From assembly GCA_946699065.1 (NCBI GenBank), contig CAMPDV010001242.1, positions 62,001 to 126,000 of the forward strand: a DNA stretch of 64,000 bases, written 5' to 3'. Below, one piece after another: positions 1-11,640 of this stretch. The stretch is from Loxodes magnus (taxonomy: Eukaryota > Ciliophora > Karyorelictea > Loxodida > Loxodidae). Each line of letters starts with the position of its first letter. Position 1 is the stretch's first letter. Position numbers and translations under genes: made by a program. The notes beneath the pieces are model-generated. The model worked only from the letters and a program-made list of their open reading frames with translations. It had not been told where the DNA came from and did not search any database.

Positions 1-22
1 CATATTAAGATTTTTTTTATTT

Positions 23-247
23 TCATATGCTTGATAAGATAATTTTCCAATATTTTATTTGCAATAATAGCAAGCAAAAAGTTTCATGCAAATGAAAGTT
101 ATTCAAATCGTCATGCTTTTCATAAGGACTATTTATTATTTTTATGATTGCTTTTATAACTCTTGGATTTACAGCGAAGCTTCTGGATAATTTAGTAAAA
201 GTGCTCTGTTTAAATATTATTTTAAATAAATTTCTAGTTAATATCAC
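23..247 (-). CDS. Hypothetical ORF, possibly partial
   Basis: A 74-codon frame ending in TGA near the left edge of the window. It contains no in-frame TAA, TAG or internal TGA, which is unusual for this composition. The middle is mildly basic with alternating Ile and Lys (VIKAIIKIINSPYEK) and the end is hydrophobic. No domain is recognised. There is no upstream ATG that clearly defines the start, and the codon used here is only the first plausible one. The gene could be the end of a longer protein or a chance frame. Its neighbour is the divergent gene starting at 548, with about 300 bp of A+T-rich DNA between them. Confidence 0.22.
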   Translation of the reverse strand: MILTRNLFKIIFKQSTFTKLSRSFAVNPRVIKAIIKIINSPYEKHDDLNNFHLHETFCLLLLQIKYWKIILSSI

Positions 248-547
248 TTAAATATATAACTAACTCAAAATTACATACTTAAAGATAAAAATCTAATTAA
301 AATCTCTTAGTCATACTTAGATACTAGTAATATTCTCTTAGCTATTTATTGACAAAATGATATCATTCTTTATGGTGATAGTTACCAACATACTTTTATT
401 AAAATGTGAATGTTTAATAATTAAATTACCTTTAACTTATACTCCATATTTAGCATATAGTTAGTCAAGGACTTTTAATATGTTATTAAATTAATTAAAC
501 CTTCAATGAGATTTAAATTGCTCTAAGCATTTTATTTTATAACAAAA

Positions 548-1541
548 ATGTGGAAGCAGGATTCAGATGAACGTCAAAAACACATAAATATAAGAAGAAA
601 TTAGGAGAGTTTGGGGTTAGAGGGTAAGAAAAATATGCTTTCTATGGGTAAATAAGGGTAGGCGTGTTGGTTATGGACGAGTAACGAGAAAAAAGACGGC
701 GAACAAAAGCTTAAAAGCAAGATGGAATATAAAAGTTACAAAGGTGTTGAAACTTCTAACTTCTAGCCTTTAAAGATGCGATAAGTTTGCGACGATTGAT
801 ATGATGCTGACAAAACGGTCATTACTGAAAAACTTAAAGATTCAGACCAGTCTTTTATAGGAAATTTAGAGAGTCTAAATTAAAGCATGAATAATCAAAG
901 CTAAATTAAGAGATCTATTTCAAAGAATTCAGAATCCACCCCTAATAAAAGAAGTAATTAAGGCTAGTCTAGTTCGAGTAGCTCTTAAGATATTAATTAA
1001 AAAAATTCAGCTAACAAAGTTTAAGCACTCTAATAATAAAAATAAAGCAAATTAAAAGCAAAAGTTGGTAGTATAAGCTCAATATCAATGGAATAATAAG
1101 AAGCATAAGATTGAAAAAAGTTTATGACTTCATAATGGCCTATTCCTTACTGTTAAACAAAAAAAATCAAAGGAAAAAAACTTGGCAGGTTTGAAAAAAG
1201 CTTATAAGAAATAATTCTTGGTAGAAGGTAGCTTTGTGCCCCTAGAATAAGTGAATGAAAGAATGAAAAAAGCAAATAGCACTTAGCCTTTATAAAATTA
1301 AAGCTCATTTTCCAGTCTAAATGCTTTCAACAAAGAAAGCATTTCAATTTCTCAGTCGAGTTAAAGATGATTTTCTAGTGATAGAATATTCTCTAATTTA
1401 TTGCTTCAAAATAATGAAGAAGAAAACGAATAAGAAGTTTCAGAAGAAGGAATTAAAAAATATTCCGACTATGTGGCTTTCTTGCTTTCTTGCTTGGCAA
1501 TTCTATTTCTATTTTATTTTTACCTAGTAGTCTGTATATGA
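548..1541 (+). CDS. Tail-anchored Ser/Gln-rich protein (one apparent frameshift)
   Basis: Read with TAA/TAG as Gln, the frame opens at ATG 548 and runs through a charged region, a CDDWYDADK motif whose Trp is TGA (797-799), and a polar stretch. The polar stretch includes a six-serine run written with four different codons (TCT, AGT, TCG, AGC). Synonymous variation of that kind argues for protein-level coding. Between about 1105 and 1165 the best frame shifts by one base. The new frame continues through Asn/Glu-rich sequence (NNEEENEQE) and ends in one strongly hydrophobic segment of about 20 residues just before TGA 1539-1541. That is the layout of a tail-anchored membrane protein. The CDDWYD motif resembles the second half of a PHD finger, but the full Cys/His pattern is absent, so I do not call that domain. 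The shift could be an A-run sequencing error, a small intron or decay. Confidence 0.5.
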
Positions 1542-2833
1542 GTGATTTGCTTACGAACACTTATACATATTTTTAACTTATTTTTCATCAAATTCCTCAC
1601 TTTTTTATATTCCAATTTCAAACTCTTATTTTCTTATGTTATGTATATTCATAAAATGATATTATTTGAGCTTAGTTCAGAAAATATTAATCCATAAATT
1701 TTGATATAGTTAACATACGCTTCATTTTGTTTAACTAGATGAGTAATAAAAGAAAAAGTAGATATTAAAAGTGTCAAATAAATTCTCTTGAGTGATTTAA
1801 ATGATTAAACATATTAAATTTTTGATAAAGTTCAGTCAAGCAAAATAACCAGCATAGGTAAAATAGATTTAAGGATTTATATTTAATACCTTCATCTATA
1901 AATACAGTCAATTATCAATTTTAGCAACTGGAAACTTAATTTCATATAATAGATGATTTTATTTAAATAGCTGGAGTATATTTAAATGTGATATAATGTT
2001 TAATAATTATAAAATAAATAGGTATAGAGTCTTAATAACTAGCCTCTATTTAAGTATTATTTGCAACTTTATGAGTTTATATTTTAATTATTAGATAGTA
2101 AACTTTATTTTATTACTTTTTCATTTCTAACATTTACCTTTTAATATATTAAAAATATAACAAGCAAAGTTAATATTCTACTCATTCTGTTTGAGTACCT
2201 TATACTTAGATAATTATCTTCAAATTAATATAAACATGAAAATTAAAATACTAATATAAGCTTATAATTTCATCAAAACTTAGACTAAAAGCTTAATTTC
2301 TAACTACTATATAGATAATAAATGCAAAGTATTGTCGAGGAACCATCTAAATTGCTGCTATTAACAAGTTGTATATATCATCTAATTTTATAGCTCATCA
2401 CTAGCAAGACGACTAAAATAGATAGGCTAATTTAAGTTTTTAAACACTTGCATCTTTTCTGTTAATTGATCTGAAAGTTGATATTTGAATACTAAAAAGG
2501 CTAAATTTGTCTAAGCTTAAAAAATGATTTTAGTTATTATACTTGCAGAATATTCATTTAGACTTTAATGTATTTAGATATTTTAAAACTTCCTTTAATT
2601 ACATATATTCTTAAATGATTAAATACTTTAAATAAAGACATTGGAATTTTCTATTAAAACCAACATTTATATTTCAAAGAGAATTAGACAAAGATCGTAA
2701 GAAAAAGGTTTTTAATCTGAGTCTTACTGATTTAATTTAATATCTTTCATTATTTCCTTTGTTGATATTGAGAATTAGACGCTAATGTATTATCATTTGC
2801 ATTATTTATTTATTTTTCCCACTTGATGTAACT
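1542..2833. other. Gene-poor A+T-rich spacer
   Basis: Between the tail-anchored protein gene and the converging ORF that ends at 2834 I see no RNA gene, repeat or frame with domain-like content. The sequence is A+T-rich with no strand-specific purine enrichment. Confidence 0.5.
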
Positions 2834-3451
2834 TCAAATCAGTATCATATTAGTTAATGCTATAAGGGATATTTCTCCCATACTCATCAAGTGTTTGCAT
2901 TAGTTTTAAAAATTTTCTAGAAATAGATTATCAATTACTTTCATATAGTTCATAGTCAAAATTTACTTATAAAGCCTGATACTTCCGAAAAATGTTTCTT
3001 CTTTACACTTTTCAGTTTCAAATTAAAGTTTTCAAAATATGTTACCCAATCTATACGGTATTTATCAGTCTCTCTGAGTTCTATATTCTTATCTTAATGA
3101 TTCAATTTCTAAAGTTATAAATTCAGGGTAATTGAATGTCTCTATTTTTTATTTCATTACATAGCATATTGTATATCTATATGATTGCACCTTTAGTTAG
3201 CTTATACTAATTTGATCAACGCATTTCTCAGTCTTTTTCGAAATCTTAATCCTTCTGACTATGCTTCTAGTATCTTAACTTATTTTAGCTTTTCTAATAT
3301 CAGTAGCTCTCCGTTTTGTTTCATGTTGAATACTAAAATCTGAAGCGTATTTAGTTACTTGATGTAAAATTTTTGCTAAGATATGAATTAAAAATCTGAA
3401 AGCTCTTTATCAATTTAGATGCATCTGAAACTTATTAAGTATCAGATTCAT
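2834..3451 (-). CDS. Hypothetical protein, 205 codons
   Basis: A single uninterrupted frame from ATG 3451 to TGA 2834-2836; the length is a whole number of codons, and the frame stays open upstream to about 3525. It uses several TAA/TAG as Gln. TGA appears at positions that read naturally as Trp, for example LNWQR, RDWQI and IFWKL. The N-terminal half is hydrophobic/basic (AFRFLIHILAKILHQVTKYA), followed by a very basic stretch (ETKRRATDIRKAKI), which faintly recalls a histone-fold or DNA-binding helix. The C-terminal half is mixed. No family is recognised. It lies head-to-head with the ORF at 3620, separated by a short spacer that would have to hold both promoters. The coding strand is A/purine-rich, as for the better-supported genes here. 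Confidence 0.42.
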
Positions 3452-3619
3452 TTTGTGTTTTCGTATCCCTTTGGAATATTGAAATTCTCAGTAAATGGCA
3501 TAATTCTATAAGAGGCAGGTAAGCGGCTATATAGGATATTTTATATGAAAAGCTAAACTGAATGAGCTTAGATATGAAAATTTGTAGACGTAAGGGAAAA
3601 ATGATCATGATATTTTCCG

Positions 3620-3991
3620 ATGAGGAAAGGAAGGGAATTGGAGGATGTTTTGGAGGAAAAGACTAGATTAACAGTAGAGATGAGACATAATTTTAGGCGA
3701 GATGGAAAGTATAGTGATATATTCAGTTTATTCTAGGAATTGAAAATAGATTTAAGGCTCTAGATTCGACTTAAAATCTTTTCAGAAGAGCAAACATAAA
3801 TTTAGTAGAAAAGGGCTAAAATATTAAGTTTCCAACTTGATTACATTAAATTTTTAATAAGCAAGAAAATAGTTTTTTACCAGAAAAAATCAGAAAATAA
3901 AATGGTAAAAATGTAAGTTTTCAAAAGAGCAAGAAAAATTGAAGGATAAAACGAATTTTAGATAGAGCAAAAATAAATATTAAGATCTTGA
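3620..3991 (+). CDS. Small coiled-coil protein
   Basis: A 123-codon frame from ATG 3620 to TGA 3989-3991 with no internal TGA and eight TAA/TAG codons read as Gln. In-frame TGAs lie just upstream of the ATG, which supports this start. The protein is rich in Glu, Lys, Arg and Gln with heptad-like hydrophobics (ELEDVLEEKTRLTVEM, then LDYIKFLISKKIVFY), so it is probably helical or coiled-coil. The coding strand is strongly purine-rich. It converges on the 4064-4963 gene with only about 70 bp between the two stop codons. No family is recognised. Confidence 0.42.
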
Positions 3992-4063
3992 GATTTTAGC
4001 AACAAATCTGTATTGCAGCTCATTAATTATTTATTAAAAAAGATAAGCTTTTAAATGAAACCT

Positions 4064-4963
4064 TCAAAGTAATTGCTTTAGAATCTAATTTTTGTTGAAC
4101 AGAAAGAATCTGAAATTTAAAGTTTAATTGATCCAAGATGTTGAGGAACTTTTATCACTAACAATATCAGAACTGGAAAAAGGATCCTTTTTTATATAAG
4201 ATTACGAAAATGAACTGTTTGATTTTTTATTTCCTGCTAATTCAATGGAAGATAGATTATCCAGTGAATCTTCCATTTAATTGCTCTCATTTGATACCAA
4301 AAGATTTTAACCTTTTTATTTTGAATTTCTCAACATCTTAATTTATTTCTAGAGAGTTTAAAAATTCTTAATTACAAAGGAAGAATGTTATTTTTACTCT
4401 TAGATTTCTCCCTAAGTATCCAAATAACTTCTTTCTTAATACTTCCTCTATTTTATAGTATCTGATTATCCAATTCCCTATAAATTTTCCTTTTAGTTTA
4501 CTTTTTTATCTTAAAATCTTACTTAATATTTGTAATTTGGAGTGAGTAAAGAATTGTTTTGCTAATAACATGGAATAAGTTACTTCTCACTAGAAGATTG
4601 ATTTTTTTTATTTTTACTAAGCTTGTACTATCTCAATATTTTCAGATCTCCTACTTAAGGTTATTCATTGTCTCTTTAGTTTATAACAAAGTCCATCTGT
4701 ATTGTTTGACATCACTTATCTAGAATACGTTTTACTTTTAAATGATTCAAATTATGAACTCTATTCCTCCCATACTACTATTTTATTACCTTGATTGCAA
4801 ACTCCATTTTCTCCTCCAGTTCTATTAAGCTCTAGTTAATTTCTTAACCTTAGTCTTCAATTTCTTCAATCAGAGATTTCCTTAACTTTACTTAATTAAG
4901 CATTGGTCTAGATTTCTATAACTGCTTCACGGTTATTTTAGGGAATACCCTTTATTCCTGCAT
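4064..4963 (-). CDS. Hypothetical Gln/Ser-rich coiled-coil protein, 299 codons
   Basis: The cleanest host gene in the window. The frame runs from ATG 4963 to TGA 4064-4066, exactly 300 codons, with only one internal TGA, read as Trp in DKWCQT. Dozens of TAA/TAG are read as Gln. Residues about 25-75 form a Glu/Lys/Leu-rich coiled coil (LIEEIEDQGQEINQSLIELEE). Two polar low-complexity regions follow, one basic and Gln-rich, the other Ser/Asp-rich (NQMEDSLDNLSSIEL, then DPFSSSDIVSDKSSSTSW). These look like phosphorylatable disordered tails. The coding strand is purine-rich across its whole length. It converges with the 3620 gene and is divergent from the 5133 gene, with about 170 bp between them. 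No domain family is recognised, so no function is proposed. The opposite strand also looks open here but reads as hydrophobic antisense. Confidence 0.72.
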
Positions 4964-5132
4964 TTTATAAAGTATTTAAATGGGATTTTATAAACCTTTT
5001 TCTTTATTTAACTACTTATATAAAAGCGTTTATTCCAAATATCAATTTAACACTAAAAATTTCAAAATACCTTTTAAACTTAAGCTAAATATGGTTAACA
5101 ATAAAAGAACTACTTGATATCTTAATAGGATT

Positions 5133-6083
5133 ATGACCCAAAAAATGAAAAACATCTGCTTAACTTTAACTATCTAAGTACTATCATATGGTTATTTGTA
5201 TTTAATGGATTAGCTTTATATGCCAAACATATGCTGCTAGTTTTATTCTAGAAACTTTATTTATATTAATGCATATTCAGCTTTTTTAGGGTTAATATAC
5301 ACTCTTTTAGCTTTAATTGATATTTTTTATAATGCAAATTACAAGCAAACTTATATTTATAGGTGCTATTCTATAATTATACCAGAGGATGTAAAATAAT
5401 GATTTAAGTTCTTACTTTTTCTGCTTTTTATTTACTCTAATCATTCATAAATCCCTTATTAGATCATACCTAGTTAGTGTATTTTTACCTGGCGTTTTTA
5501 GTATTTATTACGCTAGTTTAAATAGACTCTGGTTACAACTAATTATGTTCTAAATAATCTTATGATATTAAAATAAGATAGGTATAGCTTATTACCCAAT
5601 AATGGTATAATTATGGATAGTCAAGCTAGGCATTTATATGTTAGATAATTAAATAGAAATAAAGATCTGAGGGATTATATGTAAGTAAGAAATCTAGAAA
5701 GGTTAATTATTAGGATATTATTATTATAATCAGAGCTATTCTAGTGTTTTACCTAAATGCAAATTAGCTAAATAATAAGCTTCTACATTTAAATAGATAG
5801 CATTAATAATATTAAGAGTAAAATAGATCATAGGAACGGAGACAGAAATATCAATTTTAATTAGCAAATCAAACTTTGATTTATTGGTAGTAAAGACATT
5901 GAAGATAAAATTGCTGAGAATATAAAATATAGAGTAAGAAATAGAGTGGTAAATGATAAGTGCTCACCAAAACTCTAAGTATCAAGTTAAAAGGATAAAC
6001 AGGAATATATCTCATAATTGCTACATGAGATAGGTAAGGGTAAAATTCTGAGATTAATGAAAAGCATTAAAATATCCTAATGA
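5133..6083 (+). CDS. Probable membrane protein, 316 codons
   Basis: One frame from ATG 5133 to TGA 6081-6083, exactly 317 codons including stop. Two internal TGAs are read as Trp (VKQWFKF and IKLWFIG). The N-terminal half has hydrophobic segments compatible with membrane spans at about residues 45-70 (AFLGLIYTLLALIDIF) and 100-115 (FKFLLFLLFIYS). The C-terminal half is polar and basic (ARHLYVRQLNRNKDLRDYM, then DIEDKIAENIKYRVRNRV) and would be cytoplasmic. The coding strand is purine-rich only in the second half, so the first half is less certain; a shorter gene starting at ATG 5613 is the main alternative. No family is recognised. Confidence 0.4.
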
Positions 6084-8767
6084 GGTAATTAATTTAATTA
6101 AGAGCTTGAAATTTAAGAGATTAGGGACATTTTATAAATTTAATACTTTGAAACTAGCCAAGCTTCTTACTCTTTTTTGAAGTGATATGGTATAATAATT
6201 ACTAATTAATTAAATATAATAGAGCATTAAAAGAAAGTTAGATATAAATAGCAAAATCTAATAGTTAATATGTATTTAATTAAAAATGATAAATGTTCTA
6301 ATCTCTTATAATAGAGATATTTTGAGTAATTAAAATGAAAATCTAAGAGATTTTTCATATCAAACGTTACAAATCATCTTTTTGAGAATAGATTATGAAA
6401 TTAAATTTAATTAAGAGTATATATTCTTAGTAAACTTTTATTTGCTATTATTTATATGAAAACACATCCATATAGTTGAATAAAATCAAATTAAAAGATA
6501 AACATTTGGTTATAATTAAAAATATATTATAGAGCTATCAATTTATTAATGACTTACTCAAAAAATTATCAGAAGATAAATTTTTAAAAGATGGTAGAGT
6601 CTTACCATCTATACATTTAAAATGATATGAAATTCACTTAAAAAACAAAAATTTATTAAATTATATAATACAGATTGTATTATATAATTAGCGCATTATA
6701 GGTATGTATCCTAAAAACTAATCTAAATTCCTTGAATAGCAAAATGATTATAGAATAAAAAATGCCAAATTTGTATATTTTTCTCTTAAAATTGCATCAA
6801 TATATTTTATGTCTCATTCTGTTGAAATAATGAGATAATAGTTAATTTTTTAGCTTTTGAATAGAAGAGCTAATTTTCCATTTGAAAATGTTCAGCTTTA
6901 TTAATCTTATAATTTATAAAATATAATATCTATTAACTGACATCTATGCTTTTAAATATATATTTATTAGAAGTGCTTAATTGGGCATTAATAAATGAAG
7001 TATAACATTTGTTTATTTGAAGATAAGAGTATATTATAAAGGCTATTAAAATTATTCTATAGCATCATTAGTTATAAAGATAGCAAATTATTAAATACAA
7101 TCTTAAGAAATCATTATAGCTCATAAAAATAGTAAATTTTAAATGTTAAAATACCTTATAATTAGTCCCTATAAAAGGTACTTCAATAATTCTAATATTC
7201 AAATATTTCTACTTACATTACTATGTTTTTACCTCGTCAAATTTTATTAAATCATCATCTCTACCATTTTAAACTTTTATTTATCTCACTTCTTTTGTAA
7301 TATTTTCCTTCCGCTTAATAATTACATTTTTTTAATCCTAAATTCACTATTTCTCCAGTTTATTCTTCAAAAATTAAAATAAGCCAGATTAGATATATTC
7401 TAGAAATAGATGGAAATTATTTTTTTAAATTAGATAATAAACATTTTTAAGAAAACTTTTGCTATAATAACCGTAAATATTACAAAATTAGTTGCATTTT
7501 TTCATCATAAAGGTTTTAAATCTGTGTTCTTTCTTAAGAAATTTGCAAATTATTTAGATTTTTTAAAATTTCTGTTTTATGATTTAAAGCAATCATAATA
7601 TTAGGACTAACTATATCAGAAACACTATAATTATAAATAAAAAAAATCAAATCAAGCTTTATCTGACATTTTATACTTTAAAGTCTCTAATTCTATATTA
7701 AGGATTCGTAACCTTTCGAAGGTAAGTTGGCATTTTATTTTTAGCATTGATTATTTGATTTGTGATGTTATTTTAATAAATTTGATATATAAGTGAGTAG
7801 ATTTTTAATTTTAATTTTTTTTAATTTTTTTGACAAATTTTTGATAATCCTGCACATAAATTTTTCATAATGTTAATTTTTTCCTTTTTTGTTGTCTTTA
7901 AATAAATGATTATTATATTTTGAAGATTTAACTTAATAAATTTCCCTCTAGAATAATATTTTCTTTATAAGTATTATTTTAATAGATTTTAAAACTTTAA
8001 ATTTAATTTTCTTTTAGTTTTATATAAAGATTGCTTAAGAGAGTTAACTTAATTCTTTATTTAAAAAAATAATAAGTTTATAAAAGAAAAAATGGAAGAA
8101 TATAACAGAGTATATTAAGATGAGTCAAGCTAATTTTAATAAAAATATATTTAAAATTATGTTGATAAGGGAATTTTAACTTTTCTTTTATTATATTTGA
8201 TTAATAATCTTTTATATATCAATTATGTGCAATTTTAATAAAGGTAAGGGTATAAATCTTTGCTTTCTCCTATTTTATATTATTGAGTGAAAAAAGAAAG
8301 TTAAGAAGTGTGCTATTAATACAATTTTTTTATATTCGCTAAATTATCTTATAACCATCTATTAATTATTATAAAATTAAGAAAAAACTCTTAATTTCAA
8401 TTAAAAACTTAAGAGTATAATTATTTTATTAATTATTAGATATACTATGTCACATGCTTTCTATTTTGTTGCGTTTAATTTAATAAATTTTAAATAGATA
8501 GAATTGTTCAAAGTATTTATAAAATATTTAATTTCTTTTAATAAATATAAGTATACATTCTTTATTATTTTATAGCTATCTAAATTTTAAACTAATATGT
8601 ATTTTTCTTGCTTATAATTATTTTTTAAATAAAATTCTAGGTACTAAATTTAAACATAAATTATTAATTAAGTATTATGCTTTTCTTTTTTTTACTTTTT
8701 TAAAAATAGCACTTTTTATTAATCCTTTTATTTTAACTTTTTAAAATATTTGTTTAGCTAGATTATC
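6084..8767. other. Gene-poor A+T-rich region with one tiny ORF
   Basis: About 2.7 kb of very A+T-rich DNA. The only frame worth noting is 8092-8286 (+), 64 codons from an A-rich-context ATG to TGA, with a polar start (MEEYNRVYQDESS) and a hydrophobic middle. It may be chance. No tRNA, tandem array or inverted repeat stands out. Confidence 0.4.
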
Positions 8768-8916
8768 TAGTCAGAACCACTTCTTCCCTCAGCGTCATCG
8801 ATAACTCCTGCTGGGAAAAGTGCGTTAATCATCTTCCTAGATTGGGTTGGAGTCTCGTTTGTTGGAGCAAACGAGTAGAATCTCCTATAGAAGTGATCCT
8901 GTACGAGTACAGTCTT
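8768..8916 (-). ncRNA. U3 small nucleolar RNA
   Basis: Read on the minus strand, the RNA begins AAGACTGTACTCGTACAGG and continues GATCACTTCTATAGGAG. These match the near-invariant 5' domain of U3 (box A'/A region), which pairs with pre-rRNA to guide the early 18S cleavages. A hairpin follows (CTCGTTTG paired with CAAACGAG). Downstream is a box C-like AGATGATTA, then a long stem (CACTTTTCCC against GGGAAGAAGTG), and a terminal TTCTGA box D at 8771. The 5' end is placed from the conserved AAGAC; the 3' end is placed a few bases past box D. At about 149 nt it is short compared with the roughly 210-220 nt usual in animals, nearer the compact U3 of some protists. The block is visibly more G+C-rich than its surroundings. 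Confidence 0.85.
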
Positions 8917-9661
8917 ACTCTTATTTTTGTTCATTCAATATATAATATTTTCTTTTTATTTTATTAAGGTTTTAATCTTATAAACTAACCATTTCATCTT
9001 TATTTCATCAAATTAGAAATAAATTTTAAGAAAAAAAGATTTTATCATCATAACAATTTTATATCTTATTATTTTTAATGTTTTTATGCTTTAAATAAAT
9101 TCTTTTTAATTATGATTGTAATATTTATTTATTTTAACAAAACTAAACTTATATGTTTAATAATTTTTAAATTATTCTTAATTTAATGAAAGGATAATTA
9201 ATTTTATCTCTTTAGCGATTATATTTTTAATTCAGAAACTTCTAAAAAAATTAAAGTTAATAAATGTTTTTTAGCTTAAAAGCTTTATCATTCTTAATTT
9301 ATTTTTTTATTTATTTATATCCTCCACTAATTATTTCTTATTTTTTTGTACCCTTAAAAATCTCTATCCCATCTCCTTGCTTAAAGTAATTTTCATTTCT
9401 ACGAAAAATAGTGTTTATTCATATTTTGCTTAATTTTATTTAATTTTTTCTTGCCCCCTTTCTTTTATTATTATTTAATCCTCCCTTTCTCTATTATAAT
9501 TTTGCCCTCCTCATTTACCTTCACTTTTTCTTCTTGTAATATCCCTTTCATTGAATACTACGTTATTCTCTGCTTGTTATCTTCCTATATCATTTAGGTG
9601 CTGCTTTTTCATTTTTACTGTTTCTACTCTTCTGCACTGTTTATCAATATATCATTTTTAT

Positions 9662-9922
9662 TCAAATTAGTTGCATTTAAAATTAATAGGTTAGTTTCAT
9701 TAATGTTCCATTCAAATATATTATCTCTGGTATTCTACTTGCTTCCTCAAGGTTTTATAATTTCATATATATCACACACTTTCCTGCTAGTATAGTTGTT
9801 TTCGGGAACGTGTGGAGTTTGTCTCATCTAATATTTCCATATTTCTTTAAGGCTTCTTTAACTTCATTCGTATTCGATAATTCGTATAAGTTGAAATATT
9901 TGGGATAATTATTTAAATACAT
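9662..9922 (-). CDS. Single RNA-recognition-motif (RRM) protein
   Basis: 86 codons from ATG 9922 to TGA 9662-9664 with the full order of an RRM. Beta1 with an RNP2-like KYFNLYEL is followed by helix 1 (NEVKEALKKYG), beta2 (NIRWDKLHTF, its Trp encoded by TGA 9824-9826), beta3 with an RNP1-like GKCVIYMK, helix 2 (NLEEASRIPEII) and beta4 after a Gly (LNGTLMKLTY). RRMs bind single-stranded RNA. The length is one domain with almost nothing extra. Downstream on the same strand (9240-9660) a purine-rich sequence reads in another frame as a basic, Gln/Gly-rich tail (GGQNYNRERED or GKIIIEKGRI), so the gene may continue after a frameshift. It sits about 750 bp from the U3 gene. It could be a host snRNP/SR-type protein or the RRM-type ORF1 of a LINE. 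Confidence 0.58.
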
Positions 9923-9954
9923 AATAATTATGCTTATTTTAATAATTTTAAAAA

Positions 9955-10745
9955 GCATGATGATTAAAATGCCTAATCTAATTTATACATATATTTATTC
10001 ATAATCATGTAAATTTCTTTATTTATTATATACATTTTATTCAGATAGTTATTCTCTATATAAATTGTTACCATCCATCTGAACATTAATTCAAAAATTT
10101 AATTTTGTTATATCATTTCTTATAACATTTTCTTTGAAAGAATTATTTTTAAAGATTTATACTTATATTTAAGTAAAGATATAAGGTATAAATTACCTAA
10201 AATTTAATTTTATTATATATAAATATTTATTAACAATTTTAAAATTTTCTAATTGTTTACAATTAATTTACTTTATATTTTTATAATTTTCTTACTTTTT
10301 AATTAAATAGTCTCATTTCAATTCAATATAAACTTTTATTATCTACTTTTAGCAATTGCTCTCTGCTCATCTATGAAATTCCTCTAATTAAATTATTTTT
10401 ATGTTAATATTAGGTGCTTTTCTGTATCAAAAGATTTTTAACTAAAATTATTTACTTATTAATAAAATTGACGATATTGAATTAACAATATTAACCCCAT
10501 TTAAACTCTATCATCATATTTCACCTCTAAATATTTTCTTTCATATGATACCCTGTAATTTCTGTTCGTCTATTAAAAAACAATTTATCAGAATTTTTTA
10601 TACAGTACTAGAAACTATTTTTCTAGTACTGCAATATTCTAGATTATCAGTCTTATTTCTTTTTATTTAACTTTAATATTTTCTATCTCTTAAAGAAGTT
10701 ATTATTTTATCAAATCCCTTTTATGATTTTATATTTCTTAGCAAA
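9955..10745 (+). repeat. Diverged lone relative of the 1.59-kb satellite unit
   Basis: Several blocks match the array at 17-34 kb in the same order and orientation: ATGATGATTAAAAT near the start, TTCTTATAACATTTTCTTTG, ACTTATTAATAAAATTGACG with AATATTAACCCCATT, CTGTTCGTCT followed by ACAATTTATCA, and finally CTTTTATG. Similarity stops where the array units begin their G+C-richer ORF-like segment. It is a heavily mutated partial unit about 6 kb upstream of the array. Confidence 0.6.
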
Positions 10746-11084
10746 ATATAAGAAGATCGTAAAATACACTTTAATAAAATTTATCCTTAGTACTAAATTT
10801 TAACATTTTACTAAATTTAATAGGAAAACATAAGAAAGATTATTTAGAATGATATAATACTATTACAGAATAATTCTATAATTTTATAATTAAGATTAAA
10901 TTATTTGAAAAGCATCTAAAAACTACTTAAAATACTAAATTTATAATTTTTTAACACTTTATTAGTAATAAATATAAAAGCTAAATATTATAATTTCGTA
11001 TTTAATTCAATTAATACCATTCTTATAAGTGCCTTAATATCTTCGCAGGTACTTTTGGGCAAAGGAGAAGAAAAAAGAAAAAAA
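10746..11084. other. A+T-rich spacer
   Basis: Nothing recognisable; very A+T-rich sequence leading into the G+C-richer retroposon copy at 11.08 kb. Confidence 0.4.
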
Positions 11085-11640
11085 GTAAAGAGTCAGAGCG
11101 ACTCATGAAATTACTCCTCTTCACAAGTCACAAAAGCACGAAAAAGAATCAGGGCAAACCATACTCTTGACTCTAAAAAGCATAAAACTAATAAAACTTA
11201 ATCTCCTTCAAAAATTATATCTTTTAAGGTACATGAAGCAGAATGACACCAAGAAGACTTTGAAGAATGAGAGTGTTGAAAAACTGCGGAAGCTCGCGTA
11301 GCACTAAGATATGAAAATTCATTAATAAAAGAAAGATTAGAACAAATATCACAGGAACTGGTGGATTTCTAAGATATGAAAGTTTCAATGCACTACTAAG
11401 AGAAGAAATATCGAAACTGAACGGATCCAATGTAGAATATATCGTTGTTACAGCTGAATTTAAGCCATCAATACTTGAGGTGGAAATGATTTTGGAGTCT
11501 AAAGTTCGAAAAATTTGTCTTTGCTGTAAGAAGAAGCGGAAAGAATATGAACAAGACCGAGACACAAGATAAAAAATGTTACTATTGGAAATTAACATGA
11601 CATCTTCTACAGTAATACAAGGAATTTAATAATAATAATA
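11085..11640 (+). pseudogene. Decayed zinc-knuckle ORF (ORF1-only retroposon family)
   Basis: A G+C-richer block whose three frames carry successive pieces of one protein: a coiled coil (ALRYENSLIKERLEQISQEL), then a segment in the next frame (LLREEISKLNGSNVE), then back to the first frame for a degenerate knuckle, CYYWKLTWHLLQQY. In the knuckle the second and last Cys are lost, but the Trp-His pair (TGA 11598-11600, then CAT) is kept as in the copies at 47.7 and 60.8 kb. A short AAT repeat follows. Two or more frameshifts mean no intact product. No clear target-site duplication was found. Confidence 0.5.

Noticed and set aside
548..1258. PHD finger in the first gene
   Set aside because: Only the CDDWYD fragment resembles a PHD finger; the remaining Cys/His ligands are missing.
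4074..4601. Plus-strand open frame with protein-like acidic sequence opposite the 4064-4963 gene
   Set aside because: The minus strand carries a longer single frame of exactly 300 codons, is purine-rich and has Gln/Ser/Glu-rich coding character; the plus frame is its antisense shadow.
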